A DNA stretch of 64,000 nucleotides from Ochromonas danica (taxonomy: Eukaryota; Sar; Chrysophyceae; Chromulinales; Chromulinaceae): NCBI GenBank assembly GCA_015146655.1, contig VKHL01000021.1:92014-156013 (forward strand), read 5' to 3'. Each line of letters opens with the position of its first letter. Position 1 is the first letter of the stretch. The position numbers and the translations under genes were made by a program. Below, piece by piece: positions 1 through 15,100 of the stretch. The notes below the pieces were generated by a model. That model worked only from the letters and a program-made list of their open reading frames with translations. It was not told where the DNA came from and searched no databases.

Positions 1-193
1 CTGCCGAACCACTCGACACTGTCACTGACCCACCAGTTGCCCCTCCGCTGCCTGCGCTGCCTCCATACACCGACACACTGCCACCTGAACCAGATCCAGA
101 AGAACCCACGCTGATCACAATAGAACCAGCTGTGCCTGATGAAGCATCGCCAGTCAGCACGGAGATGGTGCCCGATGTAGATGCAGCAGTTGT
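1..193 (-). repeat. Duplicated block 1, left copy (cut by window edge)
   Basis: Matches 553-745 with no difference seen. The offset is 552 bp, or 184 codons. The copy probably extends beyond the left end. Confidence 0.9.
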
Positions 194-3100
194 CGCTCCT
201 GTACTCAATGTAATCACACCCGTCTCACTTGAAGAAGAGGCAGCGGTCTGGAGCAGCACCTCGCCACTCGTTGTACTACCTTCTCCAGAATAGATCTTCA
301 CGTCTCCACCTACTCCTGACGTTGTCGAACCTCCGCTCAACGTGATTGTGCCACCCGCGCCGGAGTTGCCAGACCCCACGAGAATCTGAATCGCTCCTCC
401 CACACCCGATGCCGATGTTCCAGACTTCAATGTCAACGTTCCACTCGAACCTGACCCACTGCTACCCGTGCTCAACAAGATCAATCCCGATGAACCACTT
501 GCACTCGAGCCAGTTTCGATCGTCACAGATCCTGATGTCATACCACTACCGGCTGCCGAACCACTCGACACTGTCACTGACCCACCAGTTGCCCCTCCGC
601 TGCCTGCGCTGCCTCCATACACCGACACACTGCCACCTGAACCAGATCCAGAAGAACCCACGCTGATCACAATAGAACCAGCTGTGCCTGATGAAGCATC
701 GCCAGTCAGCACGGAGATGGTGCCCGATGTAGATGCAGCAGTTGTAGATCCGGATGTTATGGTTAGTCCCCCTGTGCCTGCAGATGATGTAGATCCTGTA
801 CTTAAAATAATTTGTCCACTCTTGCCTTGGGTTAAAGCTGTGTGAGTTTGCAACAGAATATTTCCCGATGAGGTTGCTCCTCCTCCACTTTTCAGCATGA
901 TTTGTCCTCCACTAGCCGCATTTGAATCGCCTCCATAGAGTTCCACATTTCCTCCACTTCCACTATCACCAGATCCCACACTCAGGATGATTGAACCACC
1001 AACACCGCTTGTTGCGACGCCTGTGAGCACATAAACGGCCCCACTGTTCCCTTGTGAGCTGGTACCAGTGCTGAGGGAGATAAAACCACTCACTCCTGAT
1101 GTTCCAGCGTCACTTGTAGCAACAAGAATGGTACCGCTTGAGGTTGACTCGCCACTACCACTTTGTATAAGAACAGACCCTCCAGTCAGTGCGGATGCAC
1201 CAGATGTTGCTCCAGCACTAAGAGTAATTTGACCACCAGAGCCACTGTTTCCACTTCCAACTGTTAAGGAAATAGATCCACCAACACCAGATGCGGAAGA
1301 TCCAGAGCCGATACTAATGGCGCCAGAACTACCAGAGCTTGCACTACCCGAACTTAATGCGATTAATCCACTCATTTGACCTGCATTTGCACTGGTGATG
1401 CGAACCGCGCCGCTTTGTGCAGTGCTTCCCACACCGCTGGAAATCGAAATATCACCACCAGCCACAGAACTACCTGCTGATATTGTCACACTACCTCCAC
1501 TACCGCTGTCACCTGAACCAACTGTAATCGAAATACTACCACCCTTACCCGATGTACTCGCGCCGGAACCAATCAACAAACTTCCACTGTCACCGCGATT
1601 TGATGTGCCTGTACTCAATACAATCAATCCACTGGTTCCAGAAGAGCCGCTTTGCGCTGTCAATAATGACACCGATCCACTTACACCACTAACACTGCTT
1701 CCAGTGGTAATATGAACATTACCACCCACCGTGCCAGCCATATTACCCGCTGATAAAGTAATATCACCACCATTTCCGCTGTTGCCAGAGCCTACAGAAA
1801 TATATATTGATCCACCAGCACCACTGGATGCAATTCCACTGCCCACATAGATGGCACCGCTATTGCCAACACTGGAAGACCCCGTACTAAGTGCAATCAA
1901 ACCGCTTACTCCATTTGATCCCGCATTAGCTGTAGAAAGCAACATATTGCCTGAACTGGTGCTACCAGTACCAGAGGTCAACTGTATCATACCTCCACTT
2001 TGATCCGTTGATCTCCCAGCAGATAAAGTGATAGAGCCTCCCGACCCACTATTACCAGATCCCACAGATAAAGATATCGAACCCCCATTACCCTGAGACG
2101 ATGAACCAGTGGCAATTGCTATATAACCGCTTGTTCCCGAAGAAGACGTTCCAGTGCTAAGAATCATATAACCACTTGCACCGTTGGGACCTGAAGCTTG
2201 CGTAAGCAGTAACAAAGGACCGCTTGTGGTTGCTGCACTAGAGCCGCCCATAATTTGTACTTGACCTCCGGTTGCTGTTGAAGATAATCCTGCACTCATT
2301 AGCACTTGACCTCCTTGACCACTATCTCCCGACCCAACAGTGATATATACATTACCTCCTCTACCTCTGGTGGCAGCACCGGAACCAACAAAGACAGCCC
2401 CAGTGTTGCCACTTGTCGAATAGCCAGTGCTCAACACCACATATCCGCTGACTCCACTAATACCAGCATTGGAAGTTTGAATAACTATATTGCCACTTGA
2501 AGTGGCAATACCAGTACCACTAAATATAGAAATGTCTCCACCCGAGGAAGTAGACGAAATCCCACCAGCAATCGTCGTGTCACCACCGGTACCACTTGCA
2601 CTGGAGCCTGGAGAGAAATATACACTACCAGCAGCTCCATGAACAGCTGTTCCAGTCGTTAACAAAATTCTGCCACTGTTACCACTAGTCGCAATACCGG
2701 TGCGAATCGAGACATCCCCACTGACACCAGCTGTGCCAGCATCATTCGACTTCAGTACTAAGGGACCACTTGAAGTTAAAATACTGGACCCAGAATTAAT
2801 AATAACACTGCCACCAGTATAACTATTAGAAGCAGTTCCACCAGTAATTTGTACATCTCCACCAACACCACTGGCACTAACACCAACTTGGATAAAAACA
2901 TCACCACTCTGACCGGAAAGAGAGGAGCCAGTTCTTATAAAAAGCGCACCACTACTATCCATTCCACTACCACTTTGCAAGATAACTTGTCCACTACCTC
3001 CTGATGAACCACTATGCGCACTTTGAAGATAGAGATTTCCACTGCTCGAAACAGCACTGGAGCCGGTTTGAACAATTAATTCACCACCGCTTTGATCTAG

Positions 3101-6100
3101 AGAATTACCACTAATGATACTGATGGAGCCACCAGTCCCGCTAGAAGCTGTTCCGACATTGATCGAAATATCACCCCCAGCACCACTCCGAACGGATTGA
3201 CCCGAAAATATCTGAATAGTTCCAGAATTGCCTATTTTAGCATCAGCAGTTCGAATGATAACGTTTCCACTCTGCGCAAGAGCACTACTGCCAGAAGAAA
3301 TAAGGATTTCACCCCCGGTAGCAGATTGAGAATCTCCACCATATAATAGTACATTACCACCCACTGAAGAAGCACCAAGACCAGCGCCACCTTTAATAAA
3401 GACATCACCTCCTTCACTATTAGCAAGGGCAGAATCTCCGCCATATAGGTACAACGTGCTCCCTGCCGCTCCAGAAGACTGACCAACACTAATTACAATG
3501 GATCCGGCAGCTTCATTTGCATCTCCAGTACTTAGAGTTAAAGAACCCGAATTACCAGTGGTTGCTTCACCAGAACCCAAAGATACGTCGCCAGAACCAC
3601 TTGTGGACGAGCTGGAAGTTGAAGTCAGGGTTAAAGATCCAGTAGTTGAAGGCCCTCTTCCGGAGTTGATCAGAACATTTCCTGCTATTAATTCACCATC
3701 TCCACCGGAGAGAATTACGTCGCCACCTGTTGAAGCGAGACCAGCTCCAGCAGTTAATACAATATTTCCACCTTTGCTTCCTTGTGAATAGGCATTGCTG
3801 CCAATAATTTCAACAGGGCTACCATCACCAAAGAAACTGCTCCCAGCAGATAGAATAATAGCACCTCCACCGCCCCACAGGGAAGAACCCGTACTAATAC
3901 TAACGTTTCCTGCTGCTCCTCGGATCACATTATCTGTACCAATTACGACTTGTCCATGTTCAAGACCTCTAATTGCAACTTCGCCAAAAGACTCCATCGA
4001 CAAATTACCATTGTTGGCAAAATAGTCTTTTCCTTTGCCCGAACGAATGGACACGCTGCCGACATGAGACGAAGTAGCATTGCCAGTTTGAATAAATATA
4101 GATCCTGAATGATCTTCACTAACTCCCGTTTCAATGAAAATACTTCCACTACGACCAAACGTGTTATTACCAGTTGAGAGATAAACACTACCAGAAGCAT
4201 AACTACTATTCTTTGAACCTGTCGCTGTTTCTATGAAAACAGCACCACTTTCAGAAACCCCTGTTCCTCCTGCAACAACGACTGAGCCACCATGATGACC
4301 CGAACCACCCCTGAAAGTTACATTCCCAGCTCCTCCATTGGTTGAGTTTCCTCCCAAAACAAGAACTTCGCCGCTAGAGAGGTCACCTGTTCCGCTTTCT
4401 ATCCTGATGTTGCCAGAGACCAATCCTGCTTTAGAGTTAATCGTTACATTGCCACTACTTCCCTTTCCACCCCCACCTGAACTAACCTCTACTGAACCAC
4501 CGTTGTAATTGCCAGCACCACTCCGTAAGATCAGAGACCCACCATTATTGTGACTATCACCGGATAAAACTGTGATGTCTGCACCTATTTGTCCGCCTGC
4601 TCCACCAACAATGGCGATTCCTCCTGCAGATTGCACACCTCTTCCACTAGCCAACATCACTGATCCAGAAGACGAAGCATCGCCAGAAGAATGGACTATT
4701 TGACCAGAAGATTTGATACCATTGCCAGTAGACATAAAAATAGATCCAGAATCTTGACCACCACCAGAGGTTATTATCACTTGACCGCCAATAGAAGCCT
4801 GAGAAGAACCAGAAGACATTGAAAGACCTCCACCCTCTTGAACGGCCGAACCAGCACGAGTAAGAACTGAACCACCCGGACCAGAAAGTTCAGCATTGCC
4901 ACCTTGAACAATAACTGCACCACCATAATGGCTTGACGAAGAAGCCTCAATATTAACTGCACCTCCAACAGAAGTGTCTTCAGAGGTCATCCCAGCAGAA
5001 ATGAAAACGGAAGATATTGATCCAACATTGGAATCAGACAAGTGAATCTGAGCCCCACGATCTGACTTAGAGTGGCCCTGAAATAAGGATATTGAGCCCC
5101 TCGCCGATCCTTCACCAATACCGAAAGCCAAAGATCCCGACGAATCGCTCACGGACGATCCCGACGAAAGGAAAATATTACCAGCAGTTAATTCGCTTGG
5201 TGCGCTGCCAATCTGAATGGAGCCACTATCGCCACCGAGACCAACACCACTGGTCAAAACTATACTGCTACCTAATTGAGCAGAATGTCCACCGTTGATA
5301 GAAACGCTACCACGATTATCAGATGAGCCTTCTACCAAATGAATGTAGGACCCAGATTCTCCAAGAGTTAACAATAAGTCCGATCTCTCAAAGTCAGCAT
5401 TATCACTTTTGCCAACATGTAACCGAATCGTCCCCGCAGAATCTACAGCATCTGCCGTAACAAGAGACAAATCTCCACTACGCAAACTACCTGGCATGCC
5501 ATTGGATGATTGTAAAGATACTCTACCTCCCATAGAAGAACCTGCTCCACTACCAAGAATCAGATCCCCCCCAACAATACCATCTCCACCTCTCAAAGCA
5601 ACAGATCCACCATTCGCTTGGAGTCCATCAGCGGCGCGCAAAGATATCGATTCAAGACGAGAATCTCCATTCAAAGAGCTTACACTTGTCAATGAAATAG
5701 ATGCTTTGCCAGAAAAGTCATTACCTCCACTAGAAATACTAACAGTTCCACCGGGCCCCTTTTGCCCAGCACCAGCTGAAAGCATCACATTACCACCGGA
5801 GGGCCCATTGCCACCCACGAGAACAACCTCGCCACCAACGCTTTGATCTTCCCCAGAGAAGGTAGAGCCTGCAGTGAAAACGAGATCACCTCCAGCTGCA
5901 GCACTGTGAGAAACGCCACTATTAATTCGCACCGAACCAGAAGGAGTTCCATAGCTACTGCCGCTGCCTAAAAGAATATTTCTACCAAGAGTGAAATAAC
6001 TGTTTCCGACACCAGAGGAAGCATTCAATTCAACAATAGTCGAAGAAAGCTTAATAGCAGGAGGCGAAAGTTTATCGCCTTCTAAATCGATTGGAGTTTC

Positions 6101-9100
6101 GAGTGTTACAGAGCCTGAATTACGACCAAAACCAGAAGAAACGCGGACACGTCCCACACTAACTCCGGCCGAACCTGTGGTGATTTCAACATCTCCGGAC
6201 GAGTCAGTAGAAGAATCCCCACTACGAATGGAAATTCCACCACTTTTGCCCACTTTGCCAGCATTTCCAGACCCAATAAGCACCACTCCGCTAGCGCCAT
6301 GGTCACTATCACCCGAAACTACAATAAGATCACCGCTCCTACCACTGCTAAACCCACTGCTAAGTGCAACACGACCTGAAGCCTTCAATTCACCATCCAA
6401 CGACGCAGTAGTAGCAAGCAACAATCCACCAGAAGATCCACTTGTTTGAATAGTAGCCCCACTTAAGATACTAACATCTCCACCATTCTCTAACAAGCCA
6501 ACACCGGCGGTTACAGAAAGACTCCCTCCCTTACCATTCAAACCATCACCACTTTTGATTGATACCTCACCTCCATCACTTCCTGTGCCACCAAGCAGCA
6601 TAAGCGAACCACCTGCATTTTTATCATCAGAAGTAGAACCACCAGCAATAGTAACAACACCAGCTTTACTCATTCCATCACCTAATCCACCTGACATCAA
6701 AATACTTCCACCATCAATAGGCGATCTTGAAATTGTAACTCCTTCGCTTAACCTATCACCAAAAAGCGAAGAAGATATGCTTATTTTAGAATTTTGATTG
6801 AGAGCGTTACCACTGATGATATGAACAGCATCATGGCCCATCACTGAAACATACGAAGAAGAATTGGTCTCAGAGGAAGATGTACCAGACGTTATAGCCA
6901 CCGATCCACCCAAACCAGCGGATCCGCCATTGATGCTAATAAGCCCCGCCTGGTCGTCAGCCTGGGTACCACTGGAACCTGAAGATAATACAATATCCCC
7001 TCCACTTCCTGACTCAACATTTTCTGTTCTGATCGATACATCACCAGCACGACCTGCTGAACCTACAGCTTCCAAGATTACTGAACCTCCATCATATGCA
7101 CCCACAATAGCATTTCCTCCTTTTCCTTCAGAAATGGAACGACCACCTTGAACGGCAATAAAACCTCCAGCTGTACGACCAAGACCTCCAGAAATGTTCA
7201 CGCTGCCACCAACAGAAACTGGACTGACCGAAGTTCCACCTGATATGAGTATCGATGCCGACAACTCATTTTGAGATGTACCCCCTTCGATAAGAAGATC
7301 TCCAGCCATTCCATTCGTACCATCTCCAGATCTCAAATGTAATGCACCACCGTCGCTTCCACGACCTCCTTCAATAGACACTTTTCCACCAGCACCTTGC
7401 AATGCGACACCACCACGAATATCAACGGGAGGCCCAACTGACACTTGCTTGCTATTTCCTGGTGCTAAAGATATAGCTCCAGCCGCTTCGAGTTCACTTT
7501 CTCCAGTTGTTAGGGAAACAGCGCCACTACTTCCAAAACTATGTCCACTGGAAAGAATAATTGAACCAGAAATTAAATTTCGTTCAGACACTGCAGTAGA
7601 TTGCAGCAACAGATTTGAACCACTCAGCAATTGCAAATTTCCTCCATCCAAGCCAGCACCAGGCGATATACCCGACGACATTACGACATCACCACCTTTA
7701 ATTGTATTGCCACCCCAAATCTGAAGTTTACCAGAACGTTCGCCTGAACCAGCATTAAGAACAATATTTCCACCATCAAGCATACTACTCGCTTTCATGC
7801 GAATGCTGCCACCACGATCATCACCACCGTTTAATATGACCACATCACCACTAGGACCATTCACATCTGAACTCGCCCCACTGATCATATGAATCGAACC
7901 GCCAATAGAATTAGAAGATCCACCTAATAATTCAACATTTCCTCCACGGTCATCGTTGTTAAGCTTCAGCTTGGCAGGTGAAGATAAGCTGTTTTGAGGA
8001 GAAACCAAAATACTGGAAGATGTACCACTGCTCGCACTATCCAACGTGAGAACTCCACCTTTACCATCGAAACTCATTCCTCCTGATAGTCTAACATCAC
8101 CTCCGATTGGCCCACTACCTGCAGAAACATCAACGTCTCCACCACGAGCAATAGCAGACCCCTCAGAAGCGATGCTTCCGGCATTAAGAAACAATGCAGA
8201 GCCACGATCAAGGGCCACCCCACCACTGATGAGAATATCACCACTGTGAGATTGAGCTCCCCCAGACTCGATCACTATTGAACCACTATTTGCAGTCGAA
8301 GACGTACCAGATTTTACAGTTACTCCTCCAGAATTATCCAAGTCAGAATTCATGGTTCCTACGTAAAAAGTACCTTGTGAATAAGCATTAACGGAGCCAG
8401 TCTGAGTTGATTCAGATCTGCCAGACGAAATAACAATTGAACCACCACTTTTGCCATCACCAGCATTAACAAATATGGAACCCGCAGTTGTACCGGAAGA
8501 ACCGACACTTAACGACATAGAACCAGAAACCCCCCCGACTACACTACCCGTCGAAAGCACAATTTCTCCCGAACGAGAAATTCCGCCTGCAGTTAGCACA
8601 CTGATCGACTGACCGATACCTTGCAAATCAAAGCCACCATTAATGACAAAGCCCTCCTCGCTACTACTCGACAACAATACCTTTCCACCAAGGAAGCCTT
8701 TGGCTCCATGACCAGATTGCAAAATAACGCTTCCATGAGAAGAACCGGCTTCTGAATTTCCACCTGATAAGATCACAGAACCCCCAACGCCCACAGAGTT
8801 ACCTCCTGCTATATTGACATTTCCGCCTTTACCATCGAACGTTCTACCACGACCTCCTCCAAGGTGTAATTCTCCCCCATTCATACCTTCCCCAGAAGAA
8901 ATGGAAACATCACCTCCAGAATTATTACCATTCTCGGAAAGACTACTTCCCGACAACAACGAAATCGACCCGCCCTTGTTTGAATGGCCATCGCCATTGG
9001 TAATCGCAATGTCACCTGCACCATCAGAAGAGCTACTGCCGGTTCTGACCAGAACATTCCCAGACGAAAATATAGCAGACGATCCAGTTGAAACTTCAAT

Positions 9101-12100
9101 TGAAGATGGATCAGAATATTGCGTTCGAGTAGCGGTAAGAAGCTTTGTACTGAAGCCACCTTCTAACAACAACTCCCCACTGTACTGAGTGATATCAGTA
9201 TCCAAGTTACTATGCCCGGAAGAAATAAGAACAGAACCACCCTTAAATCCCGAGCCTGCCGAAAGAGAAAGAGAACCACCACTTTCAGACATACTACTAC
9301 CAGCAGAGAATACCATGTCACCACCCTTGCCACTACTTGCATCACCAGTGGAAAGGTAAATAGAACCGCTGAAGCCATCATTACTGGATCCAGTACCAAT
9401 TAAAATATCACCAGAATACAGATATCCTTCTTTGGTACCAAAAACAATCGAACCTCCAGAGCCAGATAAACTGGAACCAGCCATCACAGCAACAGATCCA
9501 CCTTGTCCCATCTGAGACAATCCAGCATCGACTAGCACGGATCCTCCTGAATCAACAGAACCTCCGGAGATGGAGATAGAACTTCCTTTACCAACACTTT
9601 CGTGATCACCTGATTCAAGCAAAACAGCTCCACCGAGACCATTCCTTCCATTACTAGCCTTCACATTCACATCACCTCCTAAATCACCGAGCCCACTTTG
9701 CAACACCAGCTTTCCACCAACTCTACCTTTCGTTCGTTTACCAACCGCGCCACCTATAACTCCACCAGCAACTATCTCCACATTAGAACCGGCGTCAGTT
9801 GACAAACCAGCAGAAATAAAAACCTGGCCGGATTCGCCCGTTTTAACGTCAGCGGTGCCAATTCGGATTGATCCGGAAGATGTTGAAGCAAGTCCGGTAG
9901 ACATGATTAAGTCTCCAGTGGATTCTTTTGCTGAACCAAATGAAGATGTGATCAAAATACTGGATCCAGACATCAAGACATCACCACCATTATTGCTTCC
10001 TTCTCCACCTAATATGCTAACACTTCCACCAAGTTTGCCTATCCCTGCTTCCAGCAACAAATTTCCACCTTGACCAAGCGCTGGACCCGCACTGAGAATT
10101 ACCGATCCCGAATCACCAAACATGGAACTACCGGAACTTATCATAATGCTACCAGACGATGCAGACGCATTCCCACTGGCAATCAACACATTACCAGAAG
10201 ACGAGTGGAAGGATCCTTGTGCATCCCAAGAAGCTACCACTATGTGACCAGAATCTGACAAGAGGCTGGATCCACTGTGTATAGCAAAGTCTCCACCAGG
10301 TCCTTCACCAACACCCGCACCGCTTGAGAGTGCCAAATTTCCACCTCGTAAGGAACCGTGTCCAGCAGATAGACTGATATCACCCCCTTCATTATTACCT
10401 CCTTCATGATCACCACCTCTAATATCTATCGAACCAGCCTTAGAAATGCTTGATCCATCACCAGCTTCAATCAAAACTGATCCGCCTAAACCTTGGTTAC
10501 CTCTACCACCCTTAACCAAAACATCACCACCAGTCAATCCTTCACCAGCTAAAACCATCGCATTACCACCACGAATGGAAACACTTTCAGCGTTGGAGAT
10601 GGATGATCCAGCAATAACACTAACATCAGCGCCATTGGCATCGACACTGTTACCAGCTTTTAACTGTATGGATCCTCCAGCACCAGAAACACTCGAAGCG
10701 GAACTCACAAAAACAGAACCAGTCTCAAGCAATGAAGAACCTGTCGAAAAATACAGAGATCCCGCCCTTGACGCAGAAGGCTCCGTTTTGAGAACAATAT
10801 CATCTCTACCACTGAAAGATAATAACCCACCAGATAATTCTATTTTCCCACCAGTTGCTTGATCGACACCAGCACGAATGAAAACTCCACCCGCGAGAGA
10901 ATCTGAACCAAGACCATTGCCAGCTGACAAAGAAATATCACCAGCAACCTCATTACTTGACGAAACAGCGCCAGTTGCAACAACAATAGACCCTGACTTT
11001 CCGAATGCGGCGTCCGACGAGAAAACTTTAATAGCCCCATCAGTTCTTCCCCGAGAATTGCTGGAAAGCTCAACTGCATAAGGAGATGCATCACTCAAAA
11101 ATCGTAAACTGCCAGATACCAAGGACGCTATTGTCAAGCCACCTGAACTTTCAGATGCCAAACCAGACTGAATGATAACACCTCCGCCATTGTGATCAAG
11201 TTTGGAAGAGCTTCCTGCGCTAATTACAATAGAACCACCCACACCATCACCCCCTGCTCCTGCAGACACGTGAACATTTCCACCATCACTGCCATCGCCA
11301 CCATGCAAGAAAATAGAACCTCCCATTGCTTTGGAATGAAGTGAATTGCCACCGCGAATGGAGAAATCACCAGGAGAAGCATCGAATGAATCACCGACGA
11401 GCAGATCCACACTTCCTGACGATACCTCTGAAGTCACTCCAGAAATTATTTTAACAGCACCAGATGAAGCAGACAAGGAAGTAGAGCCCGAACGCAAAAA
11501 TATCGATGCCGAATCACCACCGTCAGAAACGGACTGAGATTGGAATCGCAGCTCAGATGCTGACATGGACAACGAGCCTCCTTGACTGTTGCCTGGGGCA
11601 GAATGACCAGTGGATACTTCAACATCACCAGAGATCGCACCATCACCACCACGAATATCAACATTGCCGCCTACGGCACTGAGTGAAGAAGCACCAGCCG
11701 CCAACAGCAAGTTTCCACCTTTCCCAAGCAATGATTGGCCCACTGACATATCAATGCTACCGCTCTCTCCAGCCGAAACTGATGTTCTCAAATGAATATC
11801 ACCACTTCCAACACTGTCGCTTGACAAAGTTTCCAGCACTAGTGACGATTTCGCTGACCCCGAAGGTGAGCTGCTCCTGAAGATACTTGGGCCATCACCT
11901 GAAAGAATCAAAGATGCACCAACGGAGCGCAAAGAGGATCCAGAAGAAACTTCAACACTTCCTCCAATATTCCCAGTACCACCAGCAAGTAGTACTTTCC
12001 CACCTTGCAAAATTCCTTCACCTCCGACCATCGAAACATAGCCACCCATCGCTCCTGCACCACCTCTCATGTTAACAGAACCACCATTTGTGGAAGCTTG

Positions 12101-15100
12101 TTTAACATCAGTGGTACTACCAGCATATAAATAAATGGAAGAACCCATAGAGCCAGCTGTATCTCCAATGGCAATATTGATGGAACCAGAAGTCTCCAAG
12201 GATGAGCCAGATGATATTTGGATATTTCCAGAGGCAGATCCTGCTCCTGTCGAGATTAGAGCATTGCCACTCTCGCTAATACTATCCAACGAAGACAATT
12301 GAGTTAAACCGGCACCTGCAATAAGCAGTTCGCCAGAAGTCCTCTGTCCCGCTGTAGTAGAAATGTAAAGTGAGCCACCAACCTCTCCAGCACCAGAAGA
12401 CACCTTTACTGAACCAGCAATTTGCGCACTACCTGTAGAAATAGCAATATTACCACTGTCTGCATTCAAAGAAGCACCAGAAAGCACATCTATATTTCCA
12501 CTGCCACCAAGCTCTGTACTACCAGACATTACGATAAGTCGACCGGACTGCGAATGACCAGAAGGTGTTTGCAGTGACAACATTCCTGACAAACCATGAG
12601 CGCTTTGACCAGAACTAATCAGGACTTTACCACCCTCACCTTCATTTGAATTACCACCGATAATACTAACTTTCCCACCAACCAGAGGACCCTCACCGCC
12701 AGAAATAGAAACTTCGCCATTGCCAATATCACTCCTTGAATTACCTCCACTAATTGCAATCGCCCCTCCGACTATACCATCTCCAGCCCTGAGCTCCACT
12801 GATCCACCGGTGTTCTTTAAACCATTGCCACCTTGAATAAACACTTTACCTCCTTCATCTCCCTCACTGGCCGACAAAAATACTTCTCCGCCTTCAAACA
12901 TAGATGTACTGGAGCTGTGCACAATTCCAGATCGGATACTGACTAAGCCTCCATTGGCTCCACTGGAGCTGCCTATTTCGAGCTTGAATGAACCCGCGGC
13001 ACCATTTTCACTGACACCGCTACGAAGAACAATCTCACCACTGGCCAAAGTGGACGATCCAGATTCTACTCGAACCTCACCTGACTCAGATGCTTGTACA
13101 GACGAAACACTAACAAAATCAGCACCCTGCATAAGCAGTGCACCACCTTTGACGGCCCCATCTGAGGCAACGATCGATACTCGTCCAGCAGCATTACCAA
13201 ATCCACTGGAAAGGTCTATCGATCCACTATTCCCTCCATTGCCTGATACGCCAGTGGAGAATCGGATAGCACCAGTAGAACCATCCGAAGAATCCCCAGT
13301 GATGATAGAAACACTACCACTGTCGCTCTGAGAAGCAGAGCCGGTTCTGAACAAAACATGTCCAGATTTTAGTGCAGAAGCAGTTGAAATTTCCACATAT
13401 CCACTGGAACTACTCTTGCTAGAACCACTCAGAAGATGAATATCCCCACCATCAATAATATCGGAATTTCCACCATTAATGACGACATTGCCACTCCTGG
13501 ATGATGAACCACCCATCAAGGAAATTCTACCACCACCAGTATTATCCACGGCATCTCCGGCGAAAAAGGAAATATCACCACCTTTGCCAGATGAACCATA
13601 ACCAGCAGACAATGAAACATCACCTCCCACTGCTCCCACCCCAGCAACAAGGGATAAGTTTCCACCTTTCGTTTTAGCCCTACCACTTGACAGAGTATTA
13701 CCAGATTGAATATAAACATCACCACCATTGGATACTTGCGAATAACCAGCAACCAAAGAAAGCGAACCGGATGAGCCCTGAACGCTGCTTCCACTACCAA
13801 CAAAAACAGATCCACTGTCACCTGAAAACGATGTTCCAGACTGCATTGTCATTGAACCTGATGGCACATCACCTGTAGCGTGCACAGTGCTTAAAAAGAT
13901 ACCGTTTTTACCAACCAAGTCAATTTGACCGCCATCAGACGAACTAGATGAGACACCACTTGCTAAAAGCACACTTCCAGCAATGTTCCCGTTACCAGCC
14001 TGCAAAGCAATTGATCCTGCCATAAAGCCGTCCTTTTCATATTTCTCATCCGATCCGGTGGAGAAAAGAATAGAACCTGAGCTGAATTTGCCAACACCAC
14101 TTCTAAATTCAATAGAACCAGAGGAAAGAAGAGAAGAACCAGAGGAAAGAATAATAGGGGCCGACGAGACAGCCGATGAAATAGAGTAGGTTGACAACGA
14201 CAAACCTCGAAGTCCACCGCCAACGATCTCCATTTCACCACCACCTATGTAAGACAAACCTGAACCAATAAAGACATTTCCACCATCGTTTTGAAATGTG
14301 TCTCCATGATTTAATCCTCCCTCAACAACTATATCACCACCAGTGGATAGTGATTCACCACCTTTGATATTAACAGAACCGCCTCTCCGCGTACCATCAG
14401 ATTTCCCAGCAACGATATTCAACTCACCCCCTGCGCCATTAATTCCAGTACCTCCAATGACAGATATATTTCCACCACCAACAAAGCCTCTACCTGCCAT
14501 TAACATCAAACTGCCACCATCGCTATTAATGGAGTCACCAGAAACAATGCTAACAGACCCAGCATCGGACTCAGCAATGCCAGATGCAACAAGAACTGAT
14601 CCTGAGCTTGATAAGCCGCCACCCGAAGACATAGCTAAGGCACCACTACCAAATTTCTCACTACCACCACTGCTTATGGATACCATTCCAGTACGATCCT
14701 CTGCTTTGGCAGTAGCAATTGAAATACCACCATGTGCTGAGACGTCAACAACACTGCTTCCAGCATCACCGAAGCTGACACCAGAGCCGATGGTTACCGA
14801 ACCACCGCTGGGACCATTTCCAGCTAAGATACCGACATTTCCTCCTCTTCCATTGCTCGTGTCACCTGTAGCAATCAGCAACTCACCCGAATCTCCATTT
14901 ACCACACTACCCGTGCGAACAGTCCAATCACCAGATGACTCATAAGCATCTCCTGTTGAGTGACTAACCGATCCAGAGCGGCGAGAAGATGGAGAAGCAA
15001 TGCGAAGATCACCGCTCACGTCTCCCATCAGCGCTGAACCACTCTCAATAGTAACAGATCCCGCCTCAACTTCGGTTGAACCACCAATAAGCTTTGTGTG

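Larger units (their letters stand above)
1..3200 (-). repeat. Higher-order repeat, about 275 bp / six coils per unit
   Basis: Here the coils fall in a set order: a VGSG(D/N)SG coil, one or two GG-starting coils, a GS(T/S)xSG coil, a coil ending in NAGxSG or similar, then STGTSSSGNSG-like and ATSGxG-like coils. The VGSG(D/N)SG-type coil, or its diverged form, recurs near 961, 1243, 1501, 1776, 2054, 2320, 2600, 2870 and 3145. The spacing is 258-282 bp, about 92 residues. The unit fades to the right. Confidence 0.7.

Noticed and set aside
1-3200. Regular short repeats that might suggest a CRISPR array
   Set aside because: The repeats are degenerate, keep codon phase, vary in length and have no unique spacers or leader. 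They are protein coils.
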